DNA of 64,000 nucleotides from Megascapheus bottae. Taxonomy: Eukaryota; Chordata; Mammalia; Rodentia; Geomyidae. Below are positions 1 to 12,700 of the stretch, in pieces. Positions within the stretch are counted from its first letter, which is position 1. Each line of letters begins with the position of its first letter. The stretch spans positions 765,001 through 829,000 of the forward strand of contig JANJXV010000190.1 of NCBI GenBank assembly GCA_024803745.1. The letters are read 5' to 3'. A model generated the notes under the pieces. It made no database searches, had not been told where the DNA came from, and was given only the letters and a program-made list of their open reading frames with translations. Position numbers and translations under genes: made by a program.

Positions 1-3000
1 CAGCCTGATCCTCAGAGCCGATGGGTAGAAGACAGAGTCCTGCCTGCCACAGGAATCTGACCAAGGCCTCTCAGAGGGCGCACAGCCAGGCTTCCCTGCG
101 CCCTGAGCGTCTCCTGCTACCTGCTAGAGCTCAAGTCCTGGCTTTATGTTCTCAAACACTGCAGCAAAGTTGGACGTCCTTGGCCCAAAGCTGCTAACAT
201 GTGTGTCTTTGACCTTCAAAACCCGGACAGGTCATGACTGCGGAAACGTCGGAGTTTGTGTTCACCTGATCAGGTACTTTTCCTAACAGATCTGAGAGCT
301 GGGGGTGGTTAATTACGGCAATCAACCAACTAAATCATCACAGGTCCCAGAAAAATAAATGTTTATGGAGGCTGTACAAATAAATCCAGTTTAGAACTCC
401 CAGCGGGAACAAATGAGCGGCCGCTGATGCTCGTGGGCTAAACTGTCGGCAGTGTCAGCTTTGCTCCAGTCCCAGAAAGCACCTCAGGTCTGCAGGACTG
501 AGGGACCCCAGCCAGCGAAGCCGGGGTCTGGGGTGTTTCTCCGGCAGCTCTGGCAGGCGTGGGCCTCGTGCGTGGGGATCCGGAGGTGAGTGAGCAGGAG
601 GGCACAGCGCGGGGGTTTCTAGGGGTGGCCTCTGCCTCTGCCCTGGACGCTGCTGGTGCAGACAGGAGCGTGGGAGGTGCTGGCCCGGGTTTGTCCCCAC
701 GCCGGTGACTTCCAGTGGTGTGGCCTGCGGGGCCACCCTGCCCTGCCTGACACCTCGGGCCCACCCAGGCCCCGCCTGCGGGAGGGGCTCAGAGACCTCC
801 ACCAGCAGGGGCTGGGGAGCCCTTCTTGGGCTGAGAGGAGGCGGCTGGGCCAGCCTCGCGCCCCTCCTGCAAGGCCCAGCGTGGGGACTTGGTGTGAAGA
901 CGTCCTGCGCTCCCTCCCGTGGCAGAATTACTTTTTAATGTTGTGCTTTGAAGCATGGCCTCTGCTTGAAATATCAGTCTAATTAGTTGGCCACAGTAAC
1001 GTTATTCCGAAGCATAATCGGGAGGCAGCGTTCCGAGTCTCTCTCCTGTGCTCGTGTGAATGAGCCCACGTCCGTCGTGCCTCAGCAGGGAGCTGTTTGG
1101 GGCAGGCAGGGGGGCGAGGGGCCAGCGGCCAGGGCTGCCCAGCCTGAGTGGGGCTCCGGGGGCTCTGGGAGGAGAGGGGCACAGGAGAGCGGCCTTCGGG
1201 GAGCCTTTGCTGGCGGTGGGGGAGGGAGGGAGCAGCTCAGTCAGGCAGCTGCCTGGCCAGGCTGAGGGCCAGGAGAGGGTCAGGGTGGACACGGGGCAGG
1301 GAAGGGAAGGGTGGAAATGGTGGTGGGGTGGTGGTGGGGCTCATGGGAGCTGAGCAGAGTGTCTGGCTGTCTGCAGAGCTGAGGTAAAAGGAGGAGATGG
1401 GCTGGAGCTTCTCCACTAAGGCGGGAGGGGCCCTGCAGGGTTAAGGAAGGAGAGGGGGCCTGGGACTCTCGGTTGACCAGTGGTTATAGGCTCTGCCCCT
1501 AGGCTGTTGTTGGAGTCTGGCCTGCAGGTATCCGTGTCCCCAGGAGGTGACCAGGCTCTTTGGGGCCACCCAGCTCTGCCCAGGTCAGCTGTGCTCAGCA
1601 AACCTTGAAGACGACAGTATTTCCCCTGGGCTCAGCCCGGAGGCCGTGTCCTGGGAGGTCTGGGCCTGGGCCCTCAGCCCCGTCCACTTCTGTGTCTTCT
1701 CTGAGTGTCAGCGGTCCAGTCCGTCGATGGGCACTGCATCCACGCCCGATCCCGTCAGGGGGCGAGCTTCGCCGCAGGCTGTGGTTCTGCAGGTGCTTCT
1801 CCCTCCACCGGAAATGCCGCCCTGGCCACCTTCTGGCTGCCCGGCCTGTGCTGCTTGCACTCTCAGCCCTTGCTCAGCCTGTGCCCATGCTTCTCGGGGT
1901 CGAGGAGCCCGCAGCTGGGCTGACTGGACTGGCTGGCAGGCTGGGGGCAAGCTCTGAGGAGATGGCACTGCCGCCCCGCCCCAGCCCCGTCTCCTGGTGC
2001 CGCAGCCCCGGGTGCAGGCCTCCCACTGGCACACAGAGGAGATTGCGTGTGTAATTCCCTGGCAAGGACGGAACCCTCCCCTCCCTCTGCAAATCCTCTG
2101 CGCCTGCACCTGCCACCATATTGCAGTGAGCGCGAGTGAGTTTTCCCAGAATTGACTGAATTATGCTCCTCACAGGAGCCAGCATTGGGGCAGGATGGGA
2201 AGCAGCCGGGCTGCATGAAAGCAATCACGCTGGCACCCCTGACTCATGAGGCCTCTGCAGCCCGCCCCCGAGGCTGGGGACGTGACGGCAGCACAACGTG
2301 CCTTTATCCCCAGGTACAGGAGAGGCGTGTCCTGGGACAGGTGAGGGGGGCGCCGCAGGACCCCCACCCAGGGCCAGCCACTTGAAGACAGCATCCCAAT
2401 CTGCCCTTCACCTCCGCAGCTTCTCCCCAGGCGGCAGCAGGAGCTTTGTCACCGCTGCTTCTGCCGTGGCTGGGGGGGACACGGGGCAGGAAGCATGCAG
2501 AGTGGTGGCACTGGCAGAAGAGGCTGCAGTGGCTTCTCTGCCAAGAGCCTCAGGAGGAAGACACACGCAGGCCTGCAGCCCCCACGCCTGCTGCGAGGAT
2601 GGGACGTCTAGATGCACGGAAGCCTGGAAAGGGGAGGCCTGCCTGAGCCCCACTCAGGCCTCGGCTGCAGCTCCTCCAGCCCTGTCAAGTGTCCCTAGAT
2701 GGAGAACCCCAGGCCTGGCAGGCTCCCCTGCCGTCATGAAGGCGATGCTGTCCCCAGGTTGTCACCCTTCCAAGGGCGCCCAGGGGATCCCCCCGCCGAC
2801 CTGAGTTCCTGCAGGGTGAGCCCTTCCAGGAGGAGCTGTGGTCTCTCGTCCAGCGCTGTCTGAACCAAGACATGGGAGCTCTGGACCCCAGACGGTCTCA
2901 GAACAGGAAAGGCCTGTGTGGAAACGGGAATGGCCCCTGTGCCCGAGCTTCTTGTCCCTGGAGAGGCCGGGTCTGGATGTGCAGCCATTCAGGGAGAACA

Positions 3001-3135
3001 AGTACTGAACGCAGCCCATCCCTTCTGGCTGGGGAACATTCTGGAAGCTTGTGTGCTCACTTTCCTGAGTGTGGAGGAAAACGGAACTTGAACAGCAGTC
3101 AAAGACATTTGTTCTCTCCCTGAGGCGCCTCAGGC
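1..3135. other. Intergenic, GC-rich, no gene recognised
   Basis: No exon, domain or known gene is seen on either strand. Open frames here are short and GC-driven. Two AT-rich pockets (about 290-420 and 925-1020) stand out from the GC-rich background. In human the next gene beyond the ADGRD1 3' end (SFSWAP) is far away, which fits an empty stretch. Confidence 0.6.
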
Positions 3136-3732
3136 GGCTCTGCTCCCAGCTATGTCACCCAGGGACCCTCATCACGCACGGCCAGCTCTGCTCCCAGCTA
3201 TGTCACCCAGGGACCCTCATCACGCCCCAGCCCGGCTCTGCTCCCAGCTATGTCACCAGGGACCCTCATCACGCCCCAGCCCAGCTCTGCTCCCAGCTAT
3301 GTCACCCAGGAACCCTCATCACGCCCCAGCCCGGCTCTGCTCCCAGCTGTGTCACCCAGGGACCCTCATCACACCCGGCCCAGCTCTGCTCCCAGCTATG
3401 TCACCCAGGGACCCTCATCACGCCCCAGCCCAGCTCTGCTCCCAGCTATGTCACCCAGGGACCCTCATCACACCCGGCCCAGCTCTGCTCCCAGCTATGT
3501 CACCCAGGGACCCTCATCACGCCCGGCCCAGCTCTGCTCCCAGCTATGTCACCCAGGGACCCTCATCACGCCCGGCCCAGCTCTGCTCCCAGCTGTGTCA
3601 CCCAGGGACCCTCATCACGCCCCAGCCCAGCTCTGCTCCCAGCTGTGTCACCCAGGGACCCTCATCACGCCCCAGCCCAGCTCTGCTCCCAGCTGTGTCA
3701 CCCAGGGACCCTCATCACGCCCGGCCCAGCAG
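3136..3732. repeat. Minisatellite, ~49-bp unit, 12 copies
   Basis: The unit begins ctctgctcccagctatgtca, then has accctcatcacg and ccccagccc. Copies are spaced 47-51 bp, with G/A variation at the gctatgtc/gctgtgtc site and cacgcc/cacacc variation. Long open frames run through it on the plus strand only because the repeat lacks stops. Confidence 0.95.
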
Positions 3733-4148
3733 CCTGTGCACATCGATCTACACCAGGTTCATTTCCACTCAGAGCAGGAGCGGAGTTGGCACCCGCTGAA
3801 GCCAGCCCAGCTGTGGTTCCTCCTGAGTGCCCGGGGTGGCGGGGGGAGGGGAGAGGGGGAGCCGCCAGACTCCCCAGGACCAGGTGCAGGTGGAGGGCAG
3901 GGGTCGGGGGTTGGTGGCACCCCTGGCCAGCAATGCTGGGCGGTGGCTCCTGGGACCCAGATCTGTAGGTGTGATTAAAGACAGACCGAGCAGGTTAAAG
4001 CTGGGGTGGACAATGTGCGTTCACTCCCGGTGCAATGTCTACGGTGGTTCTGTGCCTGGCAGTGGGTCAGCGAGGGAGCTTGGGCTGTGCTGTCTCACTC
4101 ACAGGCCTGACCACACATGTGCACGGGGTCCCCTCTCCATGCTGTGGA

Positions 4149-4210
4149 CTCCTCCTGCTCCTCCTCCTCCTCCTCCTCCTCCTCCTCCTCCTCCTCCTCC
4201 TCCTCCTCCT
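4149..4210. repeat. (CTC)n trinucleotide repeat
   Basis: About 20 units of CTC with one interruption (ctgctc) near the left end. It lies in intergenic DNA between two copies of a short tccatgctgtggactcc sequence. Confidence 0.97.
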
Positions 4211-4474
4211 CATGATCACATGGCAGTGGGGTCCCCCTCCATGCTGTGGACTCCCCCTCACCGCCACTCGACGCTCACCTTGCCGGATGCGCCCGTGACC
4301 CCGAGTCCAGTTTGCCGGTGAGGGAGTTCTCATGACCCAGAGCCGCGTCCACATGAAGTGGGGTCGTGCCCGCTGTGATCGGAGCCCGCTGCCCTCCACA
4401 GCCCCCTTCACTCCGGACACACCAACCCTGGCAGCGGGCGTCCCCGAGCTGAGCCTGTGCTTCACAGGAGGCTC

Positions 4475-4738
4475 CCGCCCTCCGGGCGCCCCCCTGCCCA
4501 CCCAGGCAGGCCTGCCCTCCGGGCACCCCTCTGCACACCCAGGCCTGGCCCGCCCTCCGGGCACCCCCCCTGCACACCTGGGCCTGGCCCGCTCTCTGGG
4601 CACCCCCTGCACACCCGGGCCTGGCTCGCCCTCCGGGCACCCCCTGCACACCCGGGCCGGCCCGCCCTCCGGGCGCCCCCCCTGCACACCCGGGCCTGGC
4701 CCGCCCTCCGGGCGCCCCCCTGCACACCCGGGCGGGCC
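4475..4738. repeat. GC-rich minisatellite, ~39-bp unit
   Basis: About seven imperfect copies of a unit containing cccgccctccgggcacccc and ctgcacacccgggcctgg. Unit length and C-run length vary. Confidence 0.9.
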
Positions 4739-4869
4739 CACCAGGCCTGCCTTTCCTGGGCAGTGGGCCCAGGCTCCAGGCACACCCCGGAGGCTGGTGT
4801 TGAAGCTTGCAGAGCCACTCAGGCTCACGACAAGGCTGGCGGCATGCTTGGTGGGCACGAGCCGATGTT

Positions 4870-5105
4870 TTAGGAAAACCACACCATTTTGCATAAAAAT
4901 AAGCCTGTCAGGAGGACTGTCAAAATATTACTAGCAAGCAAATGACCAGGCTTTTATTCCCCTACTCCACAGCAATTACACTTCAAGTTCACAATGCCTA
5001 ACACACTGTCTTTGTGGTATTTCAGTAGTGCATGAATGTTTCTGATTTTTTATAGACAAGCACGTTAAGCAAAAGTCAAATAAAAATGACTTTCTCAACA
5101 TGCCC
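4870..5105. promoter_or_regulatory. AT-rich island, candidate conserved non-coding element
   Basis: About 230 bp of balanced, non-repetitive AT-rich sequence lies between two GC-rich repeat blocks. It has no ORF of note and no repeat I recognise. Its composition and complexity resemble mammalian conserved non-coding elements. The call is an inference only. Confidence 0.25.
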
Positions 5106-5127
5106 TGTGAAAGGCGAAGGAGGGGGG

Positions 5128-5315
5128 TTGTGAGGGTGACATGTCTTAGAGATGGGGGTGGTGAGGATGGTGATGGAGGTGATGGTGGTGGTGGGTGTGG
5201 TTTGGATGGTATGGAGGTGGTGGCGGGTGTCAATTGGGTAGTGATGGTGGCGGGAGGGGTGGTGACAGCGGTGGTGGTCGTAGCAGTGACAAGGCCGATG
5301 GCGGTGGCTGTGAAG
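5128..5315. repeat. GGT/GATGGT-rich low-complexity tract
   Basis: An imperfect run of ggtggtgatgg-type triplets on the plus strand, about 190 bp, purine- and G-rich with scattered interruptions. Confidence 0.85.
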
Positions 5316-5534
5316 TAGAGAAGAAAGCACTGGAAGGACAGCCGGCCCACGAGCTCTGGCCTGTGGCATGGAGAGGTGAGTGAGCCCCTCTGTGACTCCA
5401 TTTCCATCTTCACGCTGAGCACAGAGCCTGGCTTTAGGAGAGGGCGGCGTGGTCACGGTTGTGGCCAGCTCAGCTCAAGCTCGTCTCACAGGGGAGACAT
5501 TGTCACCAGCAGTCTCAGCAACCATGCCCGGAGT

Positions 5535-6465
5535 GCTCAGAGCTCACACTCACACCCAGAGATCACGCCCGTGCTCAGAGCCCACGCTCACACTCAAAAC
5601 TCATGCCCACACTCAGAACCCACGCTCACCTCAGAGCTCACACTCACACCCAGAGATCACGCCTGTGCTCAGAGCCCACGCTCACACTCAAAACTCATGC
5701 CCACACTCAGAACCCACGCTCACCTCAGAGCTCACACTCACACCCAGAGATCACGCCCGTGCTCAGAGCCCACGCTCACACTCAAAACTCATGCCCATAC
5801 TCAGAACCCACGCTCACCTCAGAGCTCACACTCACACCCAGAGATCACGCCTGTGCTCAGAGCCCACGCTCACACTCAAAACTCATGCCCACACTCAGAG
5901 CCCATGCTCACCTCAGAGCTCAGACTCACACCCAGAGATCACGCCCGTGCTCAGAGCCCACACTCGGAGCTCACACTCACACCCAGAGATCACGCCCGTG
6001 CTCAGAGCCCACGCTCACACTCAGAGCCCACACTCGGAGCTCACACTCAGAACCCATGCTCACCTCAGAGCTCACACTCACACCCAGAGATCACACCCGT
6101 GCTCAGAGCCCACGCTCACACTCAAAACTCATGCCCACACTCAGAGCCCACGCTCACCTCAGAGCTCACACTCACACCCAGAGATCACGGCCATGTTCAG
6201 AGCCCACGCTCACCTCAGAGCTCACACTCACACCCAGAGATCACGCCCGTGCTCAGAGCCCACGCTCACACTCAGAACCCACGCTCACCTCAGAGCTCAT
6301 ACTCACACCCAGAGATCACAGCCGTGCTCAGAGCCCACGCTCACACTCAAAACTCATGCCCACACTCAGAGCCCACGCTCACCTCAGAGCTCACACTCAC
6401 ACCCAGAGATCACGCCTGTGCTCAGAGCCCACACTCGGAGCTCACGCGCACATTCAGAGCTAGGA
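5535..6465. repeat. 94-bp higher-order minisatellite
   Basis: The landmark cacccagagatcac recurs at 5553, 5647, 5741, 5835 and 5929, exactly 94 bp apart, then continues in shortened units to about 6465. Each 94-bp unit is itself built of shorter cactcagagcccacgct-like blocks. The plus strand is open in all three frames because the sequence has few TA-containing stops. Confidence 0.95.
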
Positions 6466-6505
6466 CTTCCAGGCGGAGGGAAGTGGCAGAGGCGTGCTGC
6501 AGCGG

Positions 6506-6574
6506 GGCGGCCCGTGGTCACCCGTCAGCGGTGAGGTGAGGGCCCCGTGGTCACCCGTCAGCGGTGAGGTGAGG
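6506..6574. repeat. 33-bp tandem duplication
   Basis: Two adjacent copies of a unit containing ccgtggtcacccgtcagcgg then tgaggtgag. Confidence 0.9.
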
Positions 6575-6739
6575 CCTCTCCTCCATGCCGGCCCTGACGA
6601 CGAGGGCCCTGCCTGGAGGAGCCGTGGAGTGGGGCAGGGGCCGTGCACGGCCTTCTCTGCCCTGCAGCCGGGTCCTGGAACACAAATGGCCATCCCCTGG
6701 GGACAAGGACACGTCTCCAGTCTCAGGAGCCTGCTCTGC

Positions 6740-6990
6740 CAGAGGCGGGGAGGACTATTTATAGACGGTACATGCTGGTTTACACCGTCAATAAAACGCT
6801 TCAAGTACGCAGAACTGAATAATAAAGAGGCTCTCAGCCACACTGGGTTGGAATATTTCCAGTGATCAGCTGTCGATGTGAATTAAAGTTATATAACAAA
6901 TATCACACTACAGAAGAGGCATTATTCCTCTAGACAAAGGAATGCTCTTTCCTTCAGATTATTTCCATTTCCAATTTATGTTTAATTGCA
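6740..6990. promoter_or_regulatory. AT-rich island, candidate conserved non-coding element
   Basis: About 250 bp of complex AT-rich sequence inside a GC-rich repeat field, with no ORF and no transposon signature. It includes two AATAAA-like words in the plus sense, but no transcript evidence ties them to a gene. Function is unknown. Confidence 0.25.
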
Positions 6991-7169
6991 CAGCAATGCA
7001 GGGACGGGTGAAGACGTCTCCTCGGGGCAGGCTTGGCCCCGCTTCCATCCACGAGCAGCTCCCGTGACCACCGTCTCCAGTGGTGTCATGGCAAGTCCGG
7101 CTGGCTCGCACCACGCGCCCCCGGCAGGCCCCGGCATCAGCTCACCGGTCAGGATGCAGGGATTTGCCA

Positions 7170-7264
7170 GGGTGCTCCCCACAGAAGGGGACGCCGGGGT
7201 GCTCCCCACAGAAGGGAAGCCGGGGTGCTCCCCACAGAAGGGAAGCTGGGGTGCTCCCCACAGG
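7170..7264. repeat. 26-27 bp minisatellite, 4 copies
   Basis: The unit ggtgctccccacagaaggga starts at 7171, 7198, 7224 and 7250, with the last copy diverged after ccccacag. Confidence 0.93.
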
Positions 7265-7548
7265 ATACATGCTGGAGAGCTCAGGAGGACAGAGGAACCC
7301 GCTGTGGCCCTGACGGAGGAGGACACAGGCCAGGCCACGTGGTCGGCTGGGCTGCCGCAGCCCCCAGGACCTAAGAGGCCCTGGTGCCACCCTCCCCATC
7401 TCCCCACCATCTCCACCCTCCCCACTGCCCACAGAGCACGGGGCAGACACAGAGCAGTCAGCCCCGCCCTGCAGCCCCGCCTGGGCTCCACTACAGGCAG
7501 GGAGAGGAGGCACCGTGTCCTCCTCCCTGCCCCACCGGCAGGCCACGC

Positions 7549-7785
7549 GGGGTCCCCGGCTCCACCCGGGGTCCCGGCCTCTGCGTGCAGACCTCCACCC
7601 GGGGTCCCCGACCTCCACTTGAGGTCCCTGGCCTCTGCGTGCAGACCTCCACGTGCAGACCTCCACGTGGGGTCCCCGGCCTCTACCAGGGGTCCCTGGC
7701 CTCTACGTGCAGACCTCCACGTGCAGACCTCCACGTGCAGACCTCCACATGCAGACCTCCATGCGGGGTCCCGGTCTCCAGAAGC
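7549..7785. repeat. Compound minisatellite of gcagacctccac and ggggtcccc blocks
   Basis: Two short words alternate irregularly: cgtgcagacctccac (15 bp) and ggggtccc-ggcctc. Near the right end the 15-bp word repeats five times in a row with single-base changes. Confidence 0.88.
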
Positions 7786-9270
7786 TCCTGGCCTGATGAG
7801 CTGTGGAGACACGGCTCTGCCTTCCTCCTAAGAGAGGGGCGTGGAGGAGCTGCCTCCACACGACGACGGGATTTACCAAACTACAGCTCCAAGCCCACTG
7901 CGGCACGACCACCCTCCCACAACACGGTTTCCTTCCCTTGAAGGGTTCATGGGTTAATGGAAGACGCGGTGGAGCAGGAGTCTGTTTACAGCGCGATCAC
8001 AGACACCCATGTCCCGCGGCCCCCAGCCCAGCCCCCTGCAGATACCACGTGGTCCCGAGCCAGGGTCAACGCGCAGGGCTGTCCTCTCTGCCCCACCCGG
8101 GACACACTGCCAGGGACAGAGTCCCCAGGGGTCCTGCCAGCCCCATGGCCCACTACGAGCCATCAGCAGTTGACCGATCTGCTGCCCGGGCGCCGACCCC
8201 TGGACGCCCACGGCTCTCAGGTCCTGTGGGGCAGAAACCAGGGCTCCAGAGAGCCACTGGGCTGGACCCAAGCTCTTCCTGCTGGCCCTGCCCCGCCGTC
8301 TCCCCCAAACCTCTTCCTCAGCAGAGCTGCTGGGCAGCTCCTGACCGGGGAGCCGTGTGGTGCAGCCGAAGGGGCCGGTCTGAAAGCCACGGTGGGAAAA
8401 GGAGGCCAGCTTGCGCCTCGGTCCAGCGCGACACGGAGTGGCTCCGTGAGGGGCAGGCATCTGAGTCTGCAAGAGCTGCCGGGGCAGAGCACGGCAGGCG
8501 CGGGCCCCAGGACGCTGCAAGCTGGCCGCTCCTCCCTGCTGCCCAGCCTCGCTCGCCTCCGGCCTGTCACGCGGCCACTCCAGCTCAGGCAGAGATTCCC
8601 TCCTGCCTCTCCGCCCAGGCCTCACGCTCCTGCTGCCTCTTCAGGGCGGCCGTCTCTGACCATCTCGCCGGGAGCCGCGCACGCCTGTCCTGGCACAGCA
8701 GACCCCATACCTGAAGCCATGACAGAAACCACAGGAGCCCCACTTTGGCCCCACCAGCAAGATTCTCCACGACCTCTGTCTCAGGCCCCCAATCACCAGC
8801 CCCTGACACCCCTAAATCTTTCCCTGGTTTGTAAAGGAATTGGATGAAAAACCTTAAACCCTGCGCCCTATTGCTCTTCACTTTCCCTCCCACTCTTCAT
8901 TGTGTATTGGGTCCCAGCCTGGAGCTGGGCTCAGTCCACACTCACTGGACACGTGGCCACCTCTCAGCTGTGTGTCCTCCTTGCTAAACACACACGGCAC
9001 CTCCATGGGGCTCTTAATACGGGGTCCACCAGAGCCCTCAGCGCCGGCGGACTGCTGTGGGTGCTCAGGAAGCAGCACCTCGAGTTTCCCTGCACTGTAG
9101 CAGCTCAGCCAGTGCTCGTAACGACCTCCCGGGTGCAGGACGCTGCACGCGAGGGTGCAGAGCTGCTATGGAAACCCACAGCCAAGCATCCTCAGCCGGG
9201 GGGGGGGCTGGGTGTGGAGGCTTGTGGTCAAATCCTTCCCCAGCTCTCACAAGCACGGCCCTGGACTCCA
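7786..9270. other. Intergenic, no gene recognised
   Basis: Unique GC-rich sequence. Frames of up to about 300 codons exist on the plus strand, but their translations are Pro/Ser/Ala/Gly-rich composition products with no domain, so I do not call genes. Confidence 0.5.
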
Positions 9271-9720
9271 ATTATTTATTACTTATGCTAATGTGAGCTT
9301 CTGTTCCCCAAGTCTGTTTCTCACTGGTTTGGGCCTAATGTTTAGCCCTCCATTTTATTAGAATCACAGGAGCCAGAGCTCCTATTTATTATTTTTCACA
9401 CTGGAATTGATATGCTGGCTTCATAAGCCCTGCTTTCACGCACTGCCTGCAGGTTATTAGCTTCCCGTCAGAGCGTCCCCGCGCCTCTCCACGTCTCATT
9501 TCTCCCGCTCACCTTCAGAAGGGGAGAGGCTCTGAGCAGGCGGTTGACTCATTTTGGGTTATTTTTAATTTGTACCTGACAGAGAACTAAAACCGCTCCA
9601 ACTTAAGCCTTCCTGTTTTCCCTCAGGCTTCTCTGTCAGGCACGTTCATTTCTTTTTCTGCTTTTTTTTTCTTTAAAGGCAAAGCTCACATAAATGATTT
9701 TGAAGTAACTTCAGTGGGGT
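9270..9720. promoter_or_regulatory. AT-rich island, candidate conserved non-coding element
   Basis: Complex AT-rich sequence of about 450 bp with homeodomain-type TAAT words (for example ttatgctaatg near 9285) and no repeat or ORF. Its contrast with GC-rich flanks is the only direct evidence. Confidence 0.25.
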
Positions 9721-12700
9721 TTTCTGTGTTCAAAAAAAATGTTCCAGCAAGTTTTCTAGCTCAGTGTTCGAGTCCTTCCCAGCCTCCGCTGCGTTCGTTC
9801 TGCGTGGTCTTCCTTTGTTCACGGCTGCAAGTGGCATGGTTTGTTCTCGGCTGGTGCAAGCCCAGCGGGGCTTGGTGTGGATCTTGTTCCTTGGAGCTTT
9901 GTGGAATTTATTAGCGCCAGTGAGCTTTAAGTACACAGCATCACGTCGGCATGGCGGAGGCATCTGCTTCTTTCTCCCCCGGCTGTTTGCCTTTCACCAG
10001 CGCTTCCTGCAGGCTTGGCGGCACCGTGGGCAGAGTGGAGCTCCGTGTGGCTTGTGCCAGGCCAGGCCCTTCTGCGCGCACCTCCCGAGCGTGTGTATCC
10101 GTCAGGTGGACTCCAGTGCACGCCCTGCATCTGCTGGCTTGCTTTCCGGCCTTGTGCTATTAGCACAGCGTCTCCTGGGCAGACGGGACGTCGAAGCGCC
10201 TGGGGTTCGCGGCGCAGGTCACAGCTGGACACCGTGCGCTCACGGCCTTTCCATCTGCCTATCTGGGCTCCTGGGTTTTGCCATTGGCAGGTCCCCCCCC
10301 CCCGGTGGACTGCATCCAGATGTGGTATCTCACTAATGACGCACTCCAGCCCCCCCCAGGGAGGGCCCACCAGGGCCCTGGGCTGAGATCAGACAACGCC
10401 AGCGCCTCTCCTCACAGCCCTGTGGGTGGGAAGTGCCCAGATGTCACCTGGCTGAGGTCACCTGGCCGTGTCGGCCGGCTGCGCTCCGTCTGGAGGGTGG
10501 GGAGGACTGGCCTCCTGCTCACTGCACACGCTGAGGTGCAGGCCCTGCCCCCTCTCCCATGACTGTCGGCTGGGGCCTTTCCAGCGTCCAGGGACCACGT
10601 GCACACCTTGCCTGCGCCCGCTCCTCTGGGGTCCCTCTCAGAGGCCCGCTCTCCCCTTCTGCCGGGCTCCTCTCTCAGGTCCAGCTGGACTGGCCATCAT
10701 ACCTGAAGGACTGGTGTGAGGACACTGAAGCCCCAGCTCTCTCTGGTCCCGAAACCCCACTCCAGGTAAGGAGCCAGGGTCTCGGGTTCCAGGAATGGGA
10801 TTCTGTGGGGGACACTGCAGGAACCATAATTCCAATGGCTGTGCTGTCCCACTTGAGGTTTTCCATGCTCTGTTTCCCCACATGAGTCAAATCCCTGTGG
10901 GCCCTTCAGCTGTCAGCCTGTCCCCTCATCTGACTTGACAGCAGCTTTGCCAAGGCCCAGAGCAGACTCCATCTCCAGAGTTCATTGCTTGACCGTGAGT
11001 CTGTCCATCCAAGGCGGGGCATGGATGCCAGGGACCCCAGAGCAGGGCTGGCCACGTGGGATGGGAAGAGGTGCCAGAACCAAGTGTCCACGCCAACCAC
11101 ACTGAGAATCCCAGCCCAGCCTGGCCACGGTCTCTAAACACTTGACCTGGACATGAGGTTTGTTCAACCCGAGTGAGCAGCCGAGGCCTCCTGCATGGGG
11201 CTCGTGTGCAGTCTGGGTGCTGGGACATCTTACCAGCCAACCCGGTCCAGCCCAGCGACCCTGCACGGGCCTCCGGGCCAAACCCAGCACTGCTCCCCAG
11301 CGGTCCTGGGCCAGCCGGGGGCTCGCATGTGGGCCCTCAGCTTCCTCGCTGCTCCCACTCACTGGGCACGAGGATGGCGCATGGCCCCCGACACCTCCTC
11401 ACATCTGTGTTTGCACACTCAGCCTCTGTCCACAACCCTGGGGCGTCCTCTCCCCCTTCTGACCTGGCAAACACCTTCCTCTGGAGCCCTTCTGGGACCT
11501 CTCCTGAGGACTCTGAAGCTCGTACATGAAATATTCACTGCATGGCTGTAAACAAGGAATTAAACACCTTTGAACTAATGAGGCAGGTGCACCACGTGGA
11601 GAGAAGACATCAACACCTCCGAGTCCTGGCCAGGACTGTGGGCATCATAAATGCCAAGTATCTGTGGCTCAAATGGCCACCTGCCCAGCAACCCCTGCCG
11701 GAGGGATGTCCCCGCTCCCTGGGGTGGACGCAAGCCCAGGCTGCCGCCGTGACAAGGGGCCTGGGAAGGGACTCGCCGTGGAAGACCCTTCGGTCTCAGT
11801 GCCAGACTCGAGTCCTCAGCGAGGACAAACTCCAAGACGAGCTGGGATGATTCCCTGGTCTAGACGTGCTGGCGGCGGGGGCTGAAGTACGAGGAGCCGT
11901 GGGGGGGAGCCTGCCCACCGAAGGCCGGGGCCTGGCTGACTGCAGATGGGGGAGCTCCCGGGGGCCCAGAGTGGCCACGGGGTTCAGAAGCCTGGGCTCT
12001 GGCTCCCCTTGGGTCACAGGTTGGGACGGGGCGAGGGCTCCATGGACTGCTGAGGGCTATGGTCAACCCTATCGTTTTCTGCAGATGTTCGCAAGCTCTG
12101 GATGTCGGTAGACTGTGTTTCTGCTTCCCAGATGAAGCGGAAGCATCTCAGGACTGCAGTTTCCCCGCCACGTGGGGGCACGCGCTCTGCAGTTCTCCGA
12201 TCTCTGGAGTCTGTGGATGGTCTGCCAGCTTCCGGGCTCATAGACTAAGTATTTACGAAGCAAATCTGAAATCTGCTCCGAGCCGGGAACCTGGCAGTGC
12301 GGCCAGCCCGTGCTTCGTGGGCACAGCGCTGGGGACTGCGTCCGCCCTGGAACTTCCTGTGTCCCTCCTTGAACAAGGGGTGACTTCACTGAGGTTTGTA
12401 ACTGCTGAGCAGAGGAGCAGAGATGGCAAGAGCCTCCCTGGAGCCCCCAGGGCCCCCGGTGTGGCCGGGCTAGGGTGCGAATGCTCTCACTTCCTGCTCC
12501 TCCATGTTATGAGACAAGCAAGCGGCGCTGTCCCTGCGCTTCTGTCTAGGACGCAGTCCTGGCCAGATTCCTCTCCTCCACTCGCCTCGTCACGTGTCTG
12601 TGAGATGGAGAGAGGCAGGATGGCGTCTTCCCAGAGAGCCCTTCCTTCCAGAGTCCCGGGATGCAGCCTGGGACTCAGGAACAAGGACTCGCTCATCCCT

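Noticed and set aside
3069..3978. Plus-strand frames of 215-300 codons
   Set aside because: They are by-products of the ~49-bp minisatellite; no start context or protein similarity.
5376..6539. Overlapping frames of 330-390 codons in all three plus-strand phases
   Set aside because: All three phases being open at once is expected for this stop-poor 94-bp repeat and is not a sign of coding.
7803..8847. Two overlapping ~300-codon plus-strand frames
   Set aside because: Pro/Ser/Ala-rich composition in GC-rich intergenic DNA, with no domain, no splice pattern and no conservation that I can see.
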